From: CAVZZV01 sp963779845
GTDB taxonomy: Bacteria; Bacteroidota; Bacteroidia; Bacteroidales; GCA-2748055
Assembly: GCA_963779845.1 (NCBI GenBank)
Contig: CAVZZV010000005.1
Span: 1,054,001 to 1,118,000, forward strand
Length of the DNA: 64,000 nucleotides
Direction of reading: 5' to 3'
Below, in pieces: positions 38,366 through 48,021 of this stretch. The notes beneath the pieces were generated by a model. That model saw only the letters and a program-made list of their open reading frames with translations, had not been told where the DNA came from and ran no database searches. The translations under genes and the position numbers were made by a program. Numbering within the stretch: position 1 is the first letter of the stretch; every line of letters begins with the position of its first letter.

Positions 38366-38412
38366 TTTCCCCTCCTTACGCCTATAAAACGAGTGAAATA
38401 TTTCGATTTTTT

Positions 38413-38443
38413 TTTGCAGGATTGAAAAGTAAAATTATCTTTG
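38413..38443 (+). promoter_or_regulatory. Promoter of tRNA-Glu
   Basis: TTTG at 38413-38416 (-33 type) and TATCTTTG at 38436-38443 (-7 type), 19 bases apart, match the Bacteroidota promoter consensus and lie 28 bases ahead of the tRNA. Confidence 0.65.
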
Positions 38444-38471
38444 CACTCCCAAAGAACAAGTTTTTTTACCG

Positions 38472-38543
38472 GGTCCGTTCGTCTAGGGGTTAGGACGCCA
38501 GGTTTTCATCCTGGTAACAGGGGTTCGATTCCCCTACGGACTA
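38472..38543 (+). tRNA. tRNA-Glu (anticodon TTC)
   Basis: Cloverleaf: acceptor GGTCCGT/ACGGACT, D-arm GTCT/GGAC, anticodon stem CCAGG/CCTGG with loop TTTTCAT (anticodon TTC), T-arm AGGGG/CCCCT with loop TTCGATT, discriminator A. No CCA is encoded. A terminator follows at once. Confidence 0.97.
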
Positions 38544-38548
38544 CACTT

Positions 38549-38585
38549 AAAGCCTGCAATCGATTGATTAGCAGGCTTTTTTGTT
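38549..38585 (+). terminator. Rho-independent terminator of tRNA-Glu
   Basis: Stem AAGCCTGC / GCAGGCTT with loop ATCGATTGATTA-like bases, then a T-run (TTTTTTG). It ends the tRNA transcript. Confidence 0.85.
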
Positions 38586-38691
38586 GTTAACAATCAAAAA
38601 GTAATGATTCATTAACAACTACCATTAACAACCATAGTTCATATTATTCTGTCTTAACCCCCTATAACCTGGACAATAATCTTAAAAGAAT

Positions 38692-38811
38692 TTAGTACTT
38701 TCTTGTTTTCAGACTGCCATGTTTCCTTTTATTGTTATAATGATCCATATAATCTGTTAATGTAAGTTTGCCCTCATAATAATTTTCAATATTTACCAAC
38801 TTCCCTTCAGA
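38692..38811 (-). pseudogene. C-terminal fragment of an IS transposase
   Basis: The minus strand encodes 39 residues ending in TAA at 38692, with DYMDHYNNKRKHGSLKTRKY; the YNxxRxHxSL pattern is the C-terminal signature of DDE (rve-type, IS3/IS481-like) transposases. A stop lies directly upstream of the piece and no other part of the gene is seen. It sits between tRNA-Glu and the sulfatase locus in the 338-base gap 38544-38881, as a possible scar of element insertion. Confidence 0.65.
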
Positions 38812-38881
38812 TTAAACCTATTATCCTGAAAAATCGGTTATCATATTTTTAGGGGGATTAATTAGATAATTAAATCTTAAC

Positions 38882-40498
38882 TCAATTTTCATCTGGCCAG
38901 GGAACGATTTTATTTGTAGCGTGACTTTGAGGCATCAATGCGCCCCAGGTACGTAATTTATCTCCCAGTTCTTTGGCGAGCTGTGTTACTCTTTCCGGAT
39001 ATGTTTCAGATAAATCTTTCATCTCGCCTATATCATTCTTCAGATTATATAATTCCAGTTTTTGAGTTTTCATATCATAGATCAATTTCCAGTCGCCCTT
39101 CCGTAGGGCACTCATGAAGTCTATTTGAGGCAGTTCTTCTGTTTTCCATCTGTGAGGATAATGCCAAATAAAGATCCTTTCCTCATCATATTGGTCAATG
39201 CCTTTCAGCAAAGGCACAAAGCTTTTTCCATCTAGTTCCTGCACAATATGCGTATTCCCGGCTCCGGCAAGCTCAAGAAGGGTCGGAAAATAATCTTCAA
39301 TAATAACTGGCTGATCTGTTTTTGAACCAGGTTTTGTTACCCCGGGCCATTTCACGATCATTGGTTCTCTGATCCCTCCTTCGTAAACGGATCCCTTGCC
39401 CTCCCGCAAGGGTAAATTATGGGTATGCAATTCCCCCCCTTTTTCGGTTGAAACACTAATTCCCCCATTATCGGACATGAAAAGGATAATGGTATTCTTG
39501 TCTATGTTCTTTTGCTGAAGAAAATCCATAATGTCCCCCAGGCTTTTATCCGCTCCTTCCATCATACTTGCATATTTTGCCTGTCCCGAATCCAGTCCGG
39601 CATCATAGTATTTTTGAATAAACCTGGGATCGGCATTTACTGGCAAGTGCACCGCATAATGGGCCATGTACAGAAAAAATGGTTGTCTTGATTTTATGGG
39701 CTGCTCCAGCGCTTTTAAGGCTTCCAACGTTAAGGCTTCGGTAAGGAATGTATTTGTCCCATAATATTCAGTCATATTCTGAACTGCATAAAACGATGTT
39801 TTGCCAGGCATATTTCCAAAATTGTCTTCTGATAAGTAGCTTTGGGGCATTCCGGCAACATTTCCGGCAATATTCACCAAAAAACCCAAATTATAGGGAC
39901 TGGCTCCGGGTGTACCTGAAGATGCGAAATGTGCTTTGCCAACATGAATTGTATAATAACCTGTTTCCTTCAGCAACTTGGGAAGGGGAGTGGCATAGGT
40001 AGTATGTGAAATACCTTTTACTGGACTATATCCATTGTAATTCCATTCAGGAGATTCTAAATCGTCTCTTTTCCAATGAATGGAATCACCATCGCTGTTT
40101 ATACTTTTTCCTGCTGGATCAAAAGCAATATGAATTCCATCAGAAGGAGTATCACGTTCTATAGAAGTCCAATTGGTTATGCGATGGTGGGCCGCATTTA
40201 ATCCGGTTATTAAACTTACCCGGGTTGGTGTGCATACTGGAGCAGCATAAGCATTGGTGAATTTCATTCCCTGTTGGGCCAGCCTTTCCATATTTGGAGT
40301 ATGAAACATGCTGTTCCGCGCCATAATAGTGTCTCCAAACGGAACCGAAGTGTCCATCCACCCCATATCGTCAACCAGGAAAACAATGATGTTTGGCTTT
40401 TGCTGATTAATATTACTTTTTGCACTTTGATTACAGGCAGTACAGAGCCCAAGCAACAACAGAGATGAAAAGGGCAATTTTAAAAGTTTCATTTTCAT
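38882..40498 (-). CDS. Sulfatase A (S1 family, CTPTR), lipoprotein
   Basis: A secreted type I sulfatase of about 538 residues hydrolysing sulfate esters with a formylglycine. The modified residue is Cys89 in VCTPTRVSLITG; metal ligands are in FLVDDMGW and the late MSDNGG. The chosen ATG at 40498 gives a lipoprotein signal (LLLLGLCTAC) and lies 5 bases after the preceding gene. This signal nearly equals that of sulfatase D although the catalytic domains differ. Last gene of the locus. Needs a maturase (anSME or FGE), not found in the window. Confidence 0.9.
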   Translation of the reverse strand: MKMKLLKLPFSSLLLLGLCTACNQSAKSNINQQKPNIIVFLVDDMGWMDTSVPFGDTIMARNSMFHTPNMERLAQQGMKFTNAYAAPVCTPTRVSLITGLNAAHHRITNWTSIERDTPSDGIHIAFDPAGKSINSDGDSIHWKRDDLESPEWNYNGYSPVKGISHTTYATPLPKLLKETGYYTIHVGKAHFASSGTPGASPYNLGFLVNIAGNVAGMPQSYLSEDNFGNMPGKTSFYAVQNMTEYYGTNTFLTEALTLEALKALEQPIKSRQPFFLYMAHYAVHLPVNADPRFIQKYYDAGLDSGQAKYASMMEGADKSLGDIMDFLQQKNIDKNTIILFMSDNGGISVSTEKGGELHTHNLPLREGKGSVYEGGIREPMIVKWPGVTKPGSKTDQPVIIEDYFPTLLELAGAGNTHIVQELDGKSFVPLLKGIDQYDEERIFIWHYPHRWKTEELPQIDFMSALRKGDWKLIYDMKTQKLELYNLKNDIGEMKDLSETYPERVTQLAKELGDKLRTWGALMPQSHATNKIVPWPDEN

Positions 40499-40503
40499 GT
40501 TTT

Positions 40504-41919
40504 TTACCTCCCTTTGTATTCCGGATTTAATTGGTTTGGCACCGGAGCTTTGGTTTCTTTTCTCCATTTCTCAAGCATTTCCATTAGTTCGTTTAGCTTT
40601 TCCGGATCGGTTTCTGCCCGGTTGATCTTTTCACCAATATCTTCTTTCAGGTTATACAATTCCAGGTCGTTGTTCTCAAAATATTGTATGAGTTTCCAAT
40701 CGCCAAGCCGGATAGCTGAACCGGGACGTGTACGGAATAATGGATCCTGCGTTTGATCGCCCTCCTTCAGATAAGCTTCCAGATAAATAGGGAAATGCCA
40801 GAATAATGGTCTTTCATCCAAGATTCCTTTACCGGTAAGAACAGGTAAAAAACTTTGTCCATCCAGGATTTTGCCCCTCGGCTTTTCAATCCCGGCAATT
40901 TCAAGTATCGTGGGGTAAAAGTCGAGGTTGGTCACCGGAACATCAACTTTTGTCCCGGCCTTTATTATATTCGGCCACCAGGCAAACATCGGTTCACGGA
41001 TTCCTCCTTCATAATAAGCACCTTTCCCGGTACGGAGTGGCCATTGCTTTGTAACACCGTAATGACCACCATTGTCAGAGGTGAAAAGTATAAAAGTATT
41101 GTCCAGTTTTTCTGATTTTTTTAAACTTGCCATTAAGCGCCCAATCTGGGTGTCAAGATTTTCAATCATCGTGGCGTAGTCAACATTGTTCTGTCCATTC
41201 CAGGCTGGTTTATTTTTATAGCTGGCTAAAAGTTCCTCTATAGGCTGAATTGGCATGTGAACCGCATAAGGCCAATAATTTAAAAAGAATGGTTCGTCAC
41301 CGACTGACCGCAGGAACTCCAGGGTCTTGTCCATAATTAAATTCGTCAAATAACAATCATCTGATGGCGCTTCCAGGGGAATATTTATATATGGCACATA
41401 ATAGCTATCCGGATTTCCCGCTTCACATCCTCCAATATTGACATCAAAACCTTGTGTGGTTGGATCGGAACTGATATGCCATTTTCCTGCATGACAGGTA
41501 ATATAACCGGCATCCTTCAATGCTTCGGTCAGAATATATTGGCTGTCGGGCAGAACAGTGGTGTTTTTTGTGGGAATAAGTTTACGATCTTTGCTTTCTC
41601 CCCGCTCTGATGTACGCACTGTGTAAATTCCATGACGAGGAGTCCACTGCCCACTCATCAAACATGCACGACTAGGTGCACAATTGGATGCCGAGGCATA
41701 TGCATTGGTAAAAATCATTCCATTTGCAGCCAATGAATCAAGATTGGGCGTTTCATAAAATTCTGATCCCATGAAACCTACATCGCGCCATCCCATATCA
41801 TCGACATTGATCAAAATGATGTTAGGGGGGGGGAATTCTTGCATTTCTTGAGCCTGGACTTCCACGATAGCGACAAATGCCAAAGAAATGGATGTGATCG
41901 TAGCAATATAGAGTCTCAT
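40504..41919 (-). CDS. Sulfatase B (S1 family, CAPSR)
   Basis: A 471-residue secreted sulfatase with a Sec signal (MRLYIATITSISLAFVAIVEVQAQ). Formylglycine Cys80 in NCAPSRACLMSG, metal Asps in INVDDMGW and FTSDNGG. The ATG at 41919 is 4 bases beyond the stop of the previous gene; a longer in-frame start at 41952 would overlap it. It is a close paralogue of sulfatase E (44992-46413) over the full length, for example in GFDVNIGGCEAG and TQDPLFRTRPGS. Confidence 0.9.
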   Translation of the reverse strand: MRLYIATITSISLAFVAIVEVQAQEMQEFPPPNIILINVDDMGWRDVGFMGSEFYETPNLDSLAANGMIFTNAYASASNCAPSRACLMSGQWTPRHGIYTVRTSERGESKDRKLIPTKNTTVLPDSQYILTEALKDAGYITCHAGKWHISSDPTTQGFDVNIGGCEAGNPDSYYVPYINIPLEAPSDDCYLTNLIMDKTLEFLRSVGDEPFFLNYWPYAVHMPIQPIEELLASYKNKPAWNGQNNVDYATMIENLDTQIGRLMASLKKSEKLDNTFILFTSDNGGHYGVTKQWPLRTGKGAYYEGGIREPMFAWWPNIIKAGTKVDVPVTNLDFYPTILEIAGIEKPRGKILDGQSFLPVLTGKGILDERPLFWHFPIYLEAYLKEGDQTQDPLFRTRPGSAIRLGDWKLIQYFENNDLELYNLKEDIGEKINRAETDPEKLNELMEMLEKWRKETKAPVPNQLNPEYKGR

Positions 41920-41923
41920 ATTG

Positions 41924-43387
41924 TCAATATATTTTTGTTGTGCTCGATTCAAAAGGGTATAATTCTGATTCAGTACGGGCCGAATTCATTATTTTTGTCA
42001 GTTCTTCGACGATTTCCGGATGTGCTTCAGCCAAATTGTTCTCTTCACCGGGATCATTGGCCAGGTTGTAAAGTTCAACAGTCATTTTTGATGGGTCAAT
42101 TATATTGAGCTGCAATAATTTCCAGTCACCTTTCCGCAAAGCTTTTGAACCGCCTAGTTCAATGAACTCCCAATAGAGGTACTCGTGCTGTTTTTGATTT
42201 TCTTCACCAAGCAAGATGGGCAGAAATGAAATGCCATCAATATTTTCCGGAGCTTCTGTGCCGGTAATTTCTGCAATGGTAGGATAAATATCCCAAAAAG
42301 CAGAAGGATAATCGGTTAACGTGGCTGGTTTGATCTTGCCATACCATTCTGCAATCATCGGTACCCGGATTCCCCCTTCGTGCAGGTCGCGTTTTGTCCC
42401 TCTGAAAATCCCGTTTGAATCGAAATAATCCGGATCTGCGCCACCTTCGAGATGCGGTCCATTGTCTGAAGAAAAAATGATCAATGTATTTTCATAAATA
42501 CCAAGTTCCTTTAACTTGGCAACTATTTCACCTACCTGTTCGTCCAGAACACTAACCATAGCAGCAAAGGCAGCGTGTGATTCAGGCTGCGATCCATAAA
42601 TACCCTTGCGGAAGTTCTCTCCTTCATCTGTCCCTTTATACCTTTTTTCGGGATCAAACTTGCCCCTGTATTTTGCCATCTGTTCTTCAGGAGCGAACAT
42701 CTCGGCATGAGGAATAGTTGAAGGATAAAACATAAAAAAGGGTCTATCCTTATTTTCCTCCATAAATTTAAGTGCCTGATCATGGATTACGTTTGGTCCG
42801 TATTGATTGGTTTGGGTACCGGCATTTCCTTCCAACATAACTTTTTCCTGGTTATGCCACAAATAATATGGATAATAGTGATGAGCCATACGCTGGCAGT
42901 TATAGCCAAAAAATTCATCAAATCCCTGATTGTTAGGATCTCCTTCTGATCCGGGATAGCCCAGTCCCCACTTGCCAAAAGCACCAGTAACATACCCGGC
43001 ACTTCGCAAGGCTTCGGCTAATGTGAAGGCCTTTGCTTCCAGTGGATATTGTCCTTCCGGTTCTATTTCCTTGTTGCCTCGGATAAACGTGTGGCCCGTA
43101 TGCATCCCGGTCATCAGCGATGAACGTGATGGAGCACAAACTGTAGAGCCAGCGTAATGCTGGGTGAATTTAAGGCCTGTTTCAGCCAATTTATCTATGT
43201 TTGGAGTAGAAAAATGTTTTTGTCCGTAACAACTTAAATCCCCATAGCCTAAGTCGTCGGCCAGGATGTAAACAATATTGGGTTTCTGACTTTCGTTTGC
43301 TTTTTTATCTTGCGTCCTTCCACAAGAAGTCAAAGAGCAAACCACTGCAAAAGAGAATACTGGGATAATTGTCCTATTTAAGTTCAT
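41924..43387 (-). CDS. Sulfatase C (S1 family, CAPSR), lipoprotein
   Basis: A 487-residue arylsulfatase-type lipoprotein (lipobox SLTSC). Formylglycine Cys84 in VCAPSRSSLMTG; metal motifs in ILADDLGYGD and FSSDNGPH. Its closest relative in the window is sulfatase G (56561-58141): both share GFDEFFGYNCQR-like and LDEQVGE-AxLKELG segments. It interrupts the otherwise duplicated F-E / D-B order. Confidence 0.9.
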   Translation of the reverse strand: MNLNRTIIPVFSFAVVCSLTSCGRTQDKKANESQKPNIVYILADDLGYGDLSCYGQKHFSTPNIDKLAETGLKFTQHYAGSTVCAPSRSSLMTGMHTGHTFIRGNKEIEPEGQYPLEAKAFTLAEALRSAGYVTGAFGKWGLGYPGSEGDPNNQGFDEFFGYNCQRMAHHYYPYYLWHNQEKVMLEGNAGTQTNQYGPNVIHDQALKFMEENKDRPFFMFYPSTIPHAEMFAPEEQMAKYRGKFDPEKRYKGTDEGENFRKGIYGSQPESHAAFAAMVSVLDEQVGEIVAKLKELGIYENTLIIFSSDNGPHLEGGADPDYFDSNGIFRGTKRDLHEGGIRVPMIAEWYGKIKPATLTDYPSAFWDIYPTIAEITGTEAPENIDGISFLPILLGEENQKQHEYLYWEFIELGGSKALRKGDWKLLQLNIIDPSKMTVELYNLANDPGEENNLAEAHPEIVEELTKIMNSARTESELYPFESSTTKIY

Positions 43388-43423
43388 TTTAATTAATTTA
43401 GAATTGTGAAGTTTTTTTTGAAT

Positions 43424-44941
43424 TTAATCCTGGACCTGAATTTCAGGAAAAAAAGCAGTCAGGTCAACCGCATCATCCATTTCTTTGGACAGTTTAACTA
43501 ACCGTCTGTATAAATCGATTTTCTTTTCCGCATATTTCGGGTCATCCTTGAGATCGTTCAATTCAAACGGATCTTTTGTTAAATCATAAAGTCTCATCAC
43601 CTGGATGCTTGGATAAACAATCAATTTAAAACCATCTGCACGAATCATGCGGTGAAACCTCCTGTAACCTCCATAAATTTCAGGATAAAATGATTCTTTT
43701 CTTTCCCCACTGATCAATGGCATCAAGCTATTGAACTCAACATATTCTGGTTTGTCCAGGCCGGCGAGATCAATGCTGGAAGCCATGATGTCCTGGAGAT
43801 AAACATCGGCTTCTATCTTAGTGTTGTGCGACACCTTTGGGCCGACAACCAAAAGCGGTACCCGGATGGAATGCTCGTGCAGATTTTGTTTTCCCATCAA
43901 TCCATGGTTACCGAGAGCCAGTCCGTGGTCTGCAGTAAAAAAGATGTATGTATTGTCTGCCTTTCCTGATTTATCAAGTGCATCCAATATTCGTCCTATT
44001 TGTTGGTCCATATGAGTAATGATCGAGTAATATTCCTGACGGTGCACTTTTACTGCATATTCTGTACGTGGGATAGGGGCAAGGCTTTCGTCCCTCTGAC
44101 CGATATAAAGTCCGATACTGTCCCCCCGATAGGGATAATCGGGCATATAAGCCTCCGGTAAGGAAATGTTTTCCAACGGATACAAATCGACAAATTCCTT
44201 TGGGGATTGTCTCGGATCGTGGGGGGCATTAAAAGCCAGGTACATGAAAAATGGGTTTTCCTTGTTCCTGGCAGAATCTAAAAATGCAATGGCGTCGTCG
44301 CCAAGGACCTCGCTCCAGTGTTTTCCTCCTTCCCAGTAACCACCGAATTTTTTATCCCAAGGCTGCCATATGCTATCACTTTGACTTAAGGGCCTGTTAT
44401 AGCCAATAGGAATCAAATCTAAATTATTTGTTGTTAATCCTTCTACCAGATTTTTCCGATTTAAGGCATCGGGTGGCATTCCTGCACGGACATGGACAAC
44501 ATGATCGAAAAGTTCTTCAGCAGGAGTTTTCACGTGCCATTTGCCAGTCATGTAAGTTTCATAACCGGCTTTTTTCATGAGCTGAGCCCACATTTCGCCT
44601 TGGTTTGCCAAATCCTGCTGATGATCTTCATAAGAATAAGTACGCCATAAAAATCTGCCCGTATTAAGCATGGCACGGCTGGCCATACAAACTGCGCCAC
44701 CCCAGGCCCCCATATTGTAGGCATGGGTAAAGGTTACTCCCCTTTCAACCAATCGGTCCAGATTAGGGGTCTTGATTTCGTTGTTGCCCAAAGCATGGAT
44801 GGTAGAAAAGCACTGATCGTCGGCGAAAATAAAAAGGACATTGGGCTTTTCCTGATTAATATTTTTCTTTGCACTGGGATTACAAGCAGAACAGAGTCCG
44901 AGTATCAATAAGGATGGAAAGGACAATTTTAAAGCTTTCAT
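43424..44941 (-). CDS. Sulfatase D (S1 family, CMASR), lipoprotein
   Basis: A 505-residue sulfatase with a lipoprotein signal (LILGLCSAC). The modification motif is AVCMASRAMLNTGR with Cys85: alanine replaces the usual proline (CxAxR rather than CxPxR). Metal Asps are in IFADDQC and FFTADHG (DH instead of DN, as in choline-sulfatase-like members). It is a full-length paralogue of sulfatase F. Activity depends on the maturase accepting CxAxR. Confidence 0.88.
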   Translation of the reverse strand: MKALKLSFPSLLILGLCSACNPSAKKNINQEKPNVLFIFADDQCFSTIHALGNNEIKTPNLDRLVERGVTFTHAYNMGAWGGAVCMASRAMLNTGRFLWRTYSYEDHQQDLANQGEMWAQLMKKAGYETYMTGKWHVKTPAEELFDHVVHVRAGMPPDALNRKNLVEGLTTNNLDLIPIGYNRPLSQSDSIWQPWDKKFGGYWEGGKHWSEVLGDDAIAFLDSARNKENPFFMYLAFNAPHDPRQSPKEFVDLYPLENISLPEAYMPDYPYRGDSIGLYIGQRDESLAPIPRTEYAVKVHRQEYYSIITHMDQQIGRILDALDKSGKADNTYIFFTADHGLALGNHGLMGKQNLHEHSIRVPLLVVGPKVSHNTKIEADVYLQDIMASSIDLAGLDKPEYVEFNSLMPLISGERKESFYPEIYGGYRRFHRMIRADGFKLIVYPSIQVMRLYDLTKDPFELNDLKDDPKYAEKKIDLYRRLVKLSKEMDDAVDLTAFFPEIQVQD

Positions 44942-44991
44942 TTTTTATATTTTAAAAGTTGTAAATCATAAATTGATGGTATATACTGTTT

Positions 44992-46413
44992 TTAACTTCC
45001 TTTGTAATCTGGGTTTAGCTCGGTTGGTACCGGCGCATTAGTTTCTTTTCTCCAATTCTCAAGTATTTCCAGCAGCTCCTTTAGCTTTTTCGGATCGGTT
45101 TCAGCCCGGTTGATCTTTTCCCCGATATCTTCTTTCAAGTTATACAATTCCATATCGTTATTTTCAAAATACTGGATAAGTTTCCAATCACCCAGCCGTA
45201 CAGATGAACCCGGACGTGTACGGAATAATGGGTCTTGAGTAGAATCGTCACCACCTTTTATTTGGGCTTCCAGATAAATGGGGAAATGCCAAAATAGTGG
45301 ACGTTCTTTCAAGGTTTTTTTGCCCATGAGTATAGGTACAATACTCTGACCATCCAATATTTTGTCCTTTTCTTTTTTTATTCCTGCAATTTCAATAAAA
45401 GTAGGATAAAAATCAAGATTAGTTACCGGAGTGCCTGTTTTTGTTCCACCTTTTATTTTTCCGGGCCACCAGGCAAACATTGGCTCGCGGACCCCCCCTT
45501 CATAATAAGAACCTTTCCCCGAACGGAGTGGCCATTGTTTTGTGGTGGCATATCGGCCCCCGTTATCTGAGGTAAAAAGGATAAATGTATTATCCAGTTT
45601 TCCTGATTCTTTCAATCTTGCGATTAAACGTCCGATCTGGGCATCGAGGTTTTCGATCATTGTAGCATATTCGGCATTATTATGCCCATTCCATGGAGGT
45701 TTATTTTGGTATTTCAGCAATAATTCATCTATCGGTTGAAGAGGGGTATGCACGGCATAAGGCCAATAATTCAAATAGAAGAGCTTGTCACCAACCGTAT
45801 CTATAAATTCCAAAGTTTTATCCATGATGAGCCTGGTCAGGTGATAACCCATGGAAGGTGCATCCAGAGGAACATTCACATAAGGAGAATAATAAGTATC
45901 AGGACTTCCGGCCTCACAACCTCCAATATTGACATCAAACCCTTGTTCTTTGGGGTCCTCGCCCAGGTGCCATTTTCCGGAATGACAGGTCACATATCCT
46001 CCATCTTTTAAAGCTTCGGCCAGAGTATATTGGCTATCGGGCAAAATCGTATGGTTGGTAGTGGGGATGAGTTTTTGGTCTTTACTTTTCCCTCGTTGTC
46101 GTTCCGAGGTGCCAACTGTGTAAATCCCATGACGGGGGCCCCATTGCCCGCTCATCAAACAAGCACGGCTGGGAGCACAGTTGGATGCCGAAGCATAGGC
46201 ATTTGTAAAGATCATTCCTTCAGCTGCCAGGGCATCCAGGTTAGGTGTTTCGTAAAACCTGGAACCCATGAAGCTCGTATTATTCCACCCCAAATCATCA
46301 ACGTTGATTAGTATGATGTTGGGTTTTGCCGATTTTGCCTGCTTTTCAGCATTTGCTCCAGAAGCAAATGCGACAGGAAAAATTGCCAGACTTAAAAGAA
46401 TTTTATTCTTCAT
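44992..46413 (-). CDS. Sulfatase E (S1 family, CAPSR)
   Basis: A 473-residue secreted sulfatase; Sec signal MKNKILLSLAIFPVAFASGANA. Formylglycine Cys79 in NCAPSRACLMSG; metal motifs INVDDLGW and FTSDNGG. Strongly similar to sulfatase B in sequence and length, so the two are recent duplicates. Lies 30 bases after sulfatase F and 50 before D. Confidence 0.9.
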   Translation of the reverse strand: MKNKILLSLAIFPVAFASGANAEKQAKSAKPNIILINVDDLGWNNTSFMGSRFYETPNLDALAAEGMIFTNAYASASNCAPSRACLMSGQWGPRHGIYTVGTSERQRGKSKDQKLIPTTNHTILPDSQYTLAEALKDGGYVTCHSGKWHLGEDPKEQGFDVNIGGCEAGSPDTYYSPYVNVPLDAPSMGYHLTRLIMDKTLEFIDTVGDKLFYLNYWPYAVHTPLQPIDELLLKYQNKPPWNGHNNAEYATMIENLDAQIGRLIARLKESGKLDNTFILFTSDNGGRYATTKQWPLRSGKGSYYEGGVREPMFAWWPGKIKGGTKTGTPVTNLDFYPTFIEIAGIKKEKDKILDGQSIVPILMGKKTLKERPLFWHFPIYLEAQIKGGDDSTQDPLFRTRPGSSVRLGDWKLIQYFENNDMELYNLKEDIGEKINRAETDPKKLKELLEILENWRKETNAPVPTELNPDYKGS

Positions 46414-46443
46414 TTTGTTCTATTTATTAATGTGAACAATTAT

Positions 46444-48021
46444 TCAAATTTCAGGAAAATAAGCAGACAAATCCATTGGGTCATCCATTTCCTTTTGTAA
46501 CTGCAAAAGCCTTTTAAAAAGATCCATTTTTATTTTTTGGTATTTAGGATCTGGATCAAGGGCCAGGTCGTGTATTTCGTACGGATCATTTTTCAAGTCG
46601 AAAAGCATCATAATATTAAAGCGGGGATATATGATTAATTTATAATCATTTTCGCGGATCATCCTGTGATGGGTTCTGAAAGCCCCATAAATTGAAGGAT
46701 AGAACGATTCTTTCCTTTCCCCATTAATAAAAGGTATAATACTGTTAAACTCGACGTACTCCGGTTTTTCTATTCCAGCCAGATCTAAAGTTGTTGCCAT
46801 AATATCCTGGAGATAAATATCCGCATCTATTTTCTTGTTTTTAGGCACATTGGGTCCAACAACAAAAAATGGCACACGGATAGAATGATCATACATATTT
46901 TGTTTTCCCATTAGACCGTGGTCTCCAATAGCCACCCCCTGGTCTGCCGTAAAAAAGATATAGGTATTATCAGCTTTTCCTGATTCTTCAAGTGCATTCA
47001 AAATACGGCCAATTTCATGGTCCATGTGGGTTATAAGTGCATAATATTCCAGGCGGTGTACTTTCATGGCATATTCTGACCGTGGGAATGGAGCCAGAAT
47101 CAAATCTGTCTGACCAAAATACTGGTCGATACTATCACTGCGAAATGGATATAAGGGCAAATAAGATTCGGGCAAAGAAATATTCTTAAGCGAATACATA
47201 TCAATATATTCTTTAGGGGATTGCCGTAAGTAATGCGCAGCGTTAAAAGCAAGATACATAAAAAAGGGACCATCATTTCCTTTGGAAGAATTAAGGAAGG
47301 CAAGAGCATCGTCACCAAGGACTTCGCTCCAATGCTTGCCTCCTTCCCAATAACCCCCGAGTTTTTTATTCCAGGGTTGCCATGCAGTATCAGCGGGGCT
47401 TAAGGGTCGATTGAACCCAAATGGCATAAGCTCATTATACCCAACTGGGACTATGCCATTTGATGAACCTACACCATACTTTTCTTCTAATTCTTTCACC
47501 CCATTCACGAAATCCCATTTATGTCCAGTATAGGCATTTTCCGGGTTCCCCTCATGAACATGCCCAAGTTGTTTAAAAAGCATATTAACATCTAAAGCTT
47601 TGCTTTGCACGTGCCATTTCCCTGCCATATAGGTATTATATCCTCCCTTTTGCAGAAGCTGGCTCCATATCTCCCCTTTGTTTACCAGTTCCTTATAATT
47701 GCTTGCCTCGGCACGCCAAAGGAATCTTCCTGTGTTCATCATCGCCCGGCTGGCAAGGCATACAGCACCGGTCCATGACCCCATATTATAAGCATGGGTA
47801 AAAGTTACCCCACTTTCGACCAGCTTATCCAGGGATGGAGTTATGATTTCATTGTTTCCCAATGCATGGATTGCCGTATAGGTCACATCATCGACGTAAA
47901 AAAGCAGGATATTGGGTTTGTCGGGATTGTCTGCTAATTTTTGGCCTGAACTAAAAGGGGGACAAAATCCTACTAGCAACAATAATAAATAAGCTAAAAT
48001 TGAAAGTTTCATTTTTTTCAT
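46444..48021 (-). CDS. Sulfatase F (S1 family, CLASR)
   Basis: A 525-residue secreted sulfatase (N-terminal hydrophobic signal, possibly lipoprotein-type ending GFC). Motif AVCLASRAMMNTGR, Cys88, with alanine in place of proline; metal motifs FYVDDVT and FFTADQG (Asp-Gln, differing from both SDNG and ADHG). Paralogue of sulfatase D throughout (QPWNKKLGGYWEGGKHWSE). First of the six-sulfatase run, 165 bases after susD. Confidence 0.88.
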   Translation of the reverse strand: MKKMKLSILAYLLLLLVGFCPPFSSGQKLADNPDKPNILLFYVDDVTYTAIHALGNNEIITPSLDKLVESGVTFTHAYNMGSWTGAVCLASRAMMNTGRFLWRAEASNYKELVNKGEIWSQLLQKGGYNTYMAGKWHVQSKALDVNMLFKQLGHVHEGNPENAYTGHKWDFVNGVKELEEKYGVGSSNGIVPVGYNELMPFGFNRPLSPADTAWQPWNKKLGGYWEGGKHWSEVLGDDALAFLNSSKGNDGPFFMYLAFNAAHYLRQSPKEYIDMYSLKNISLPESYLPLYPFRSDSIDQYFGQTDLILAPFPRSEYAMKVHRLEYYALITHMDHEIGRILNALEESGKADNTYIFFTADQGVAIGDHGLMGKQNMYDHSIRVPFFVVGPNVPKNKKIDADIYLQDIMATTLDLAGIEKPEYVEFNSIIPFINGERKESFYPSIYGAFRTHHRMIRENDYKLIIYPRFNIMMLFDLKNDPYEIHDLALDPDPKYQKIKMDLFKRLLQLQKEMDDPMDLSAYFPEI

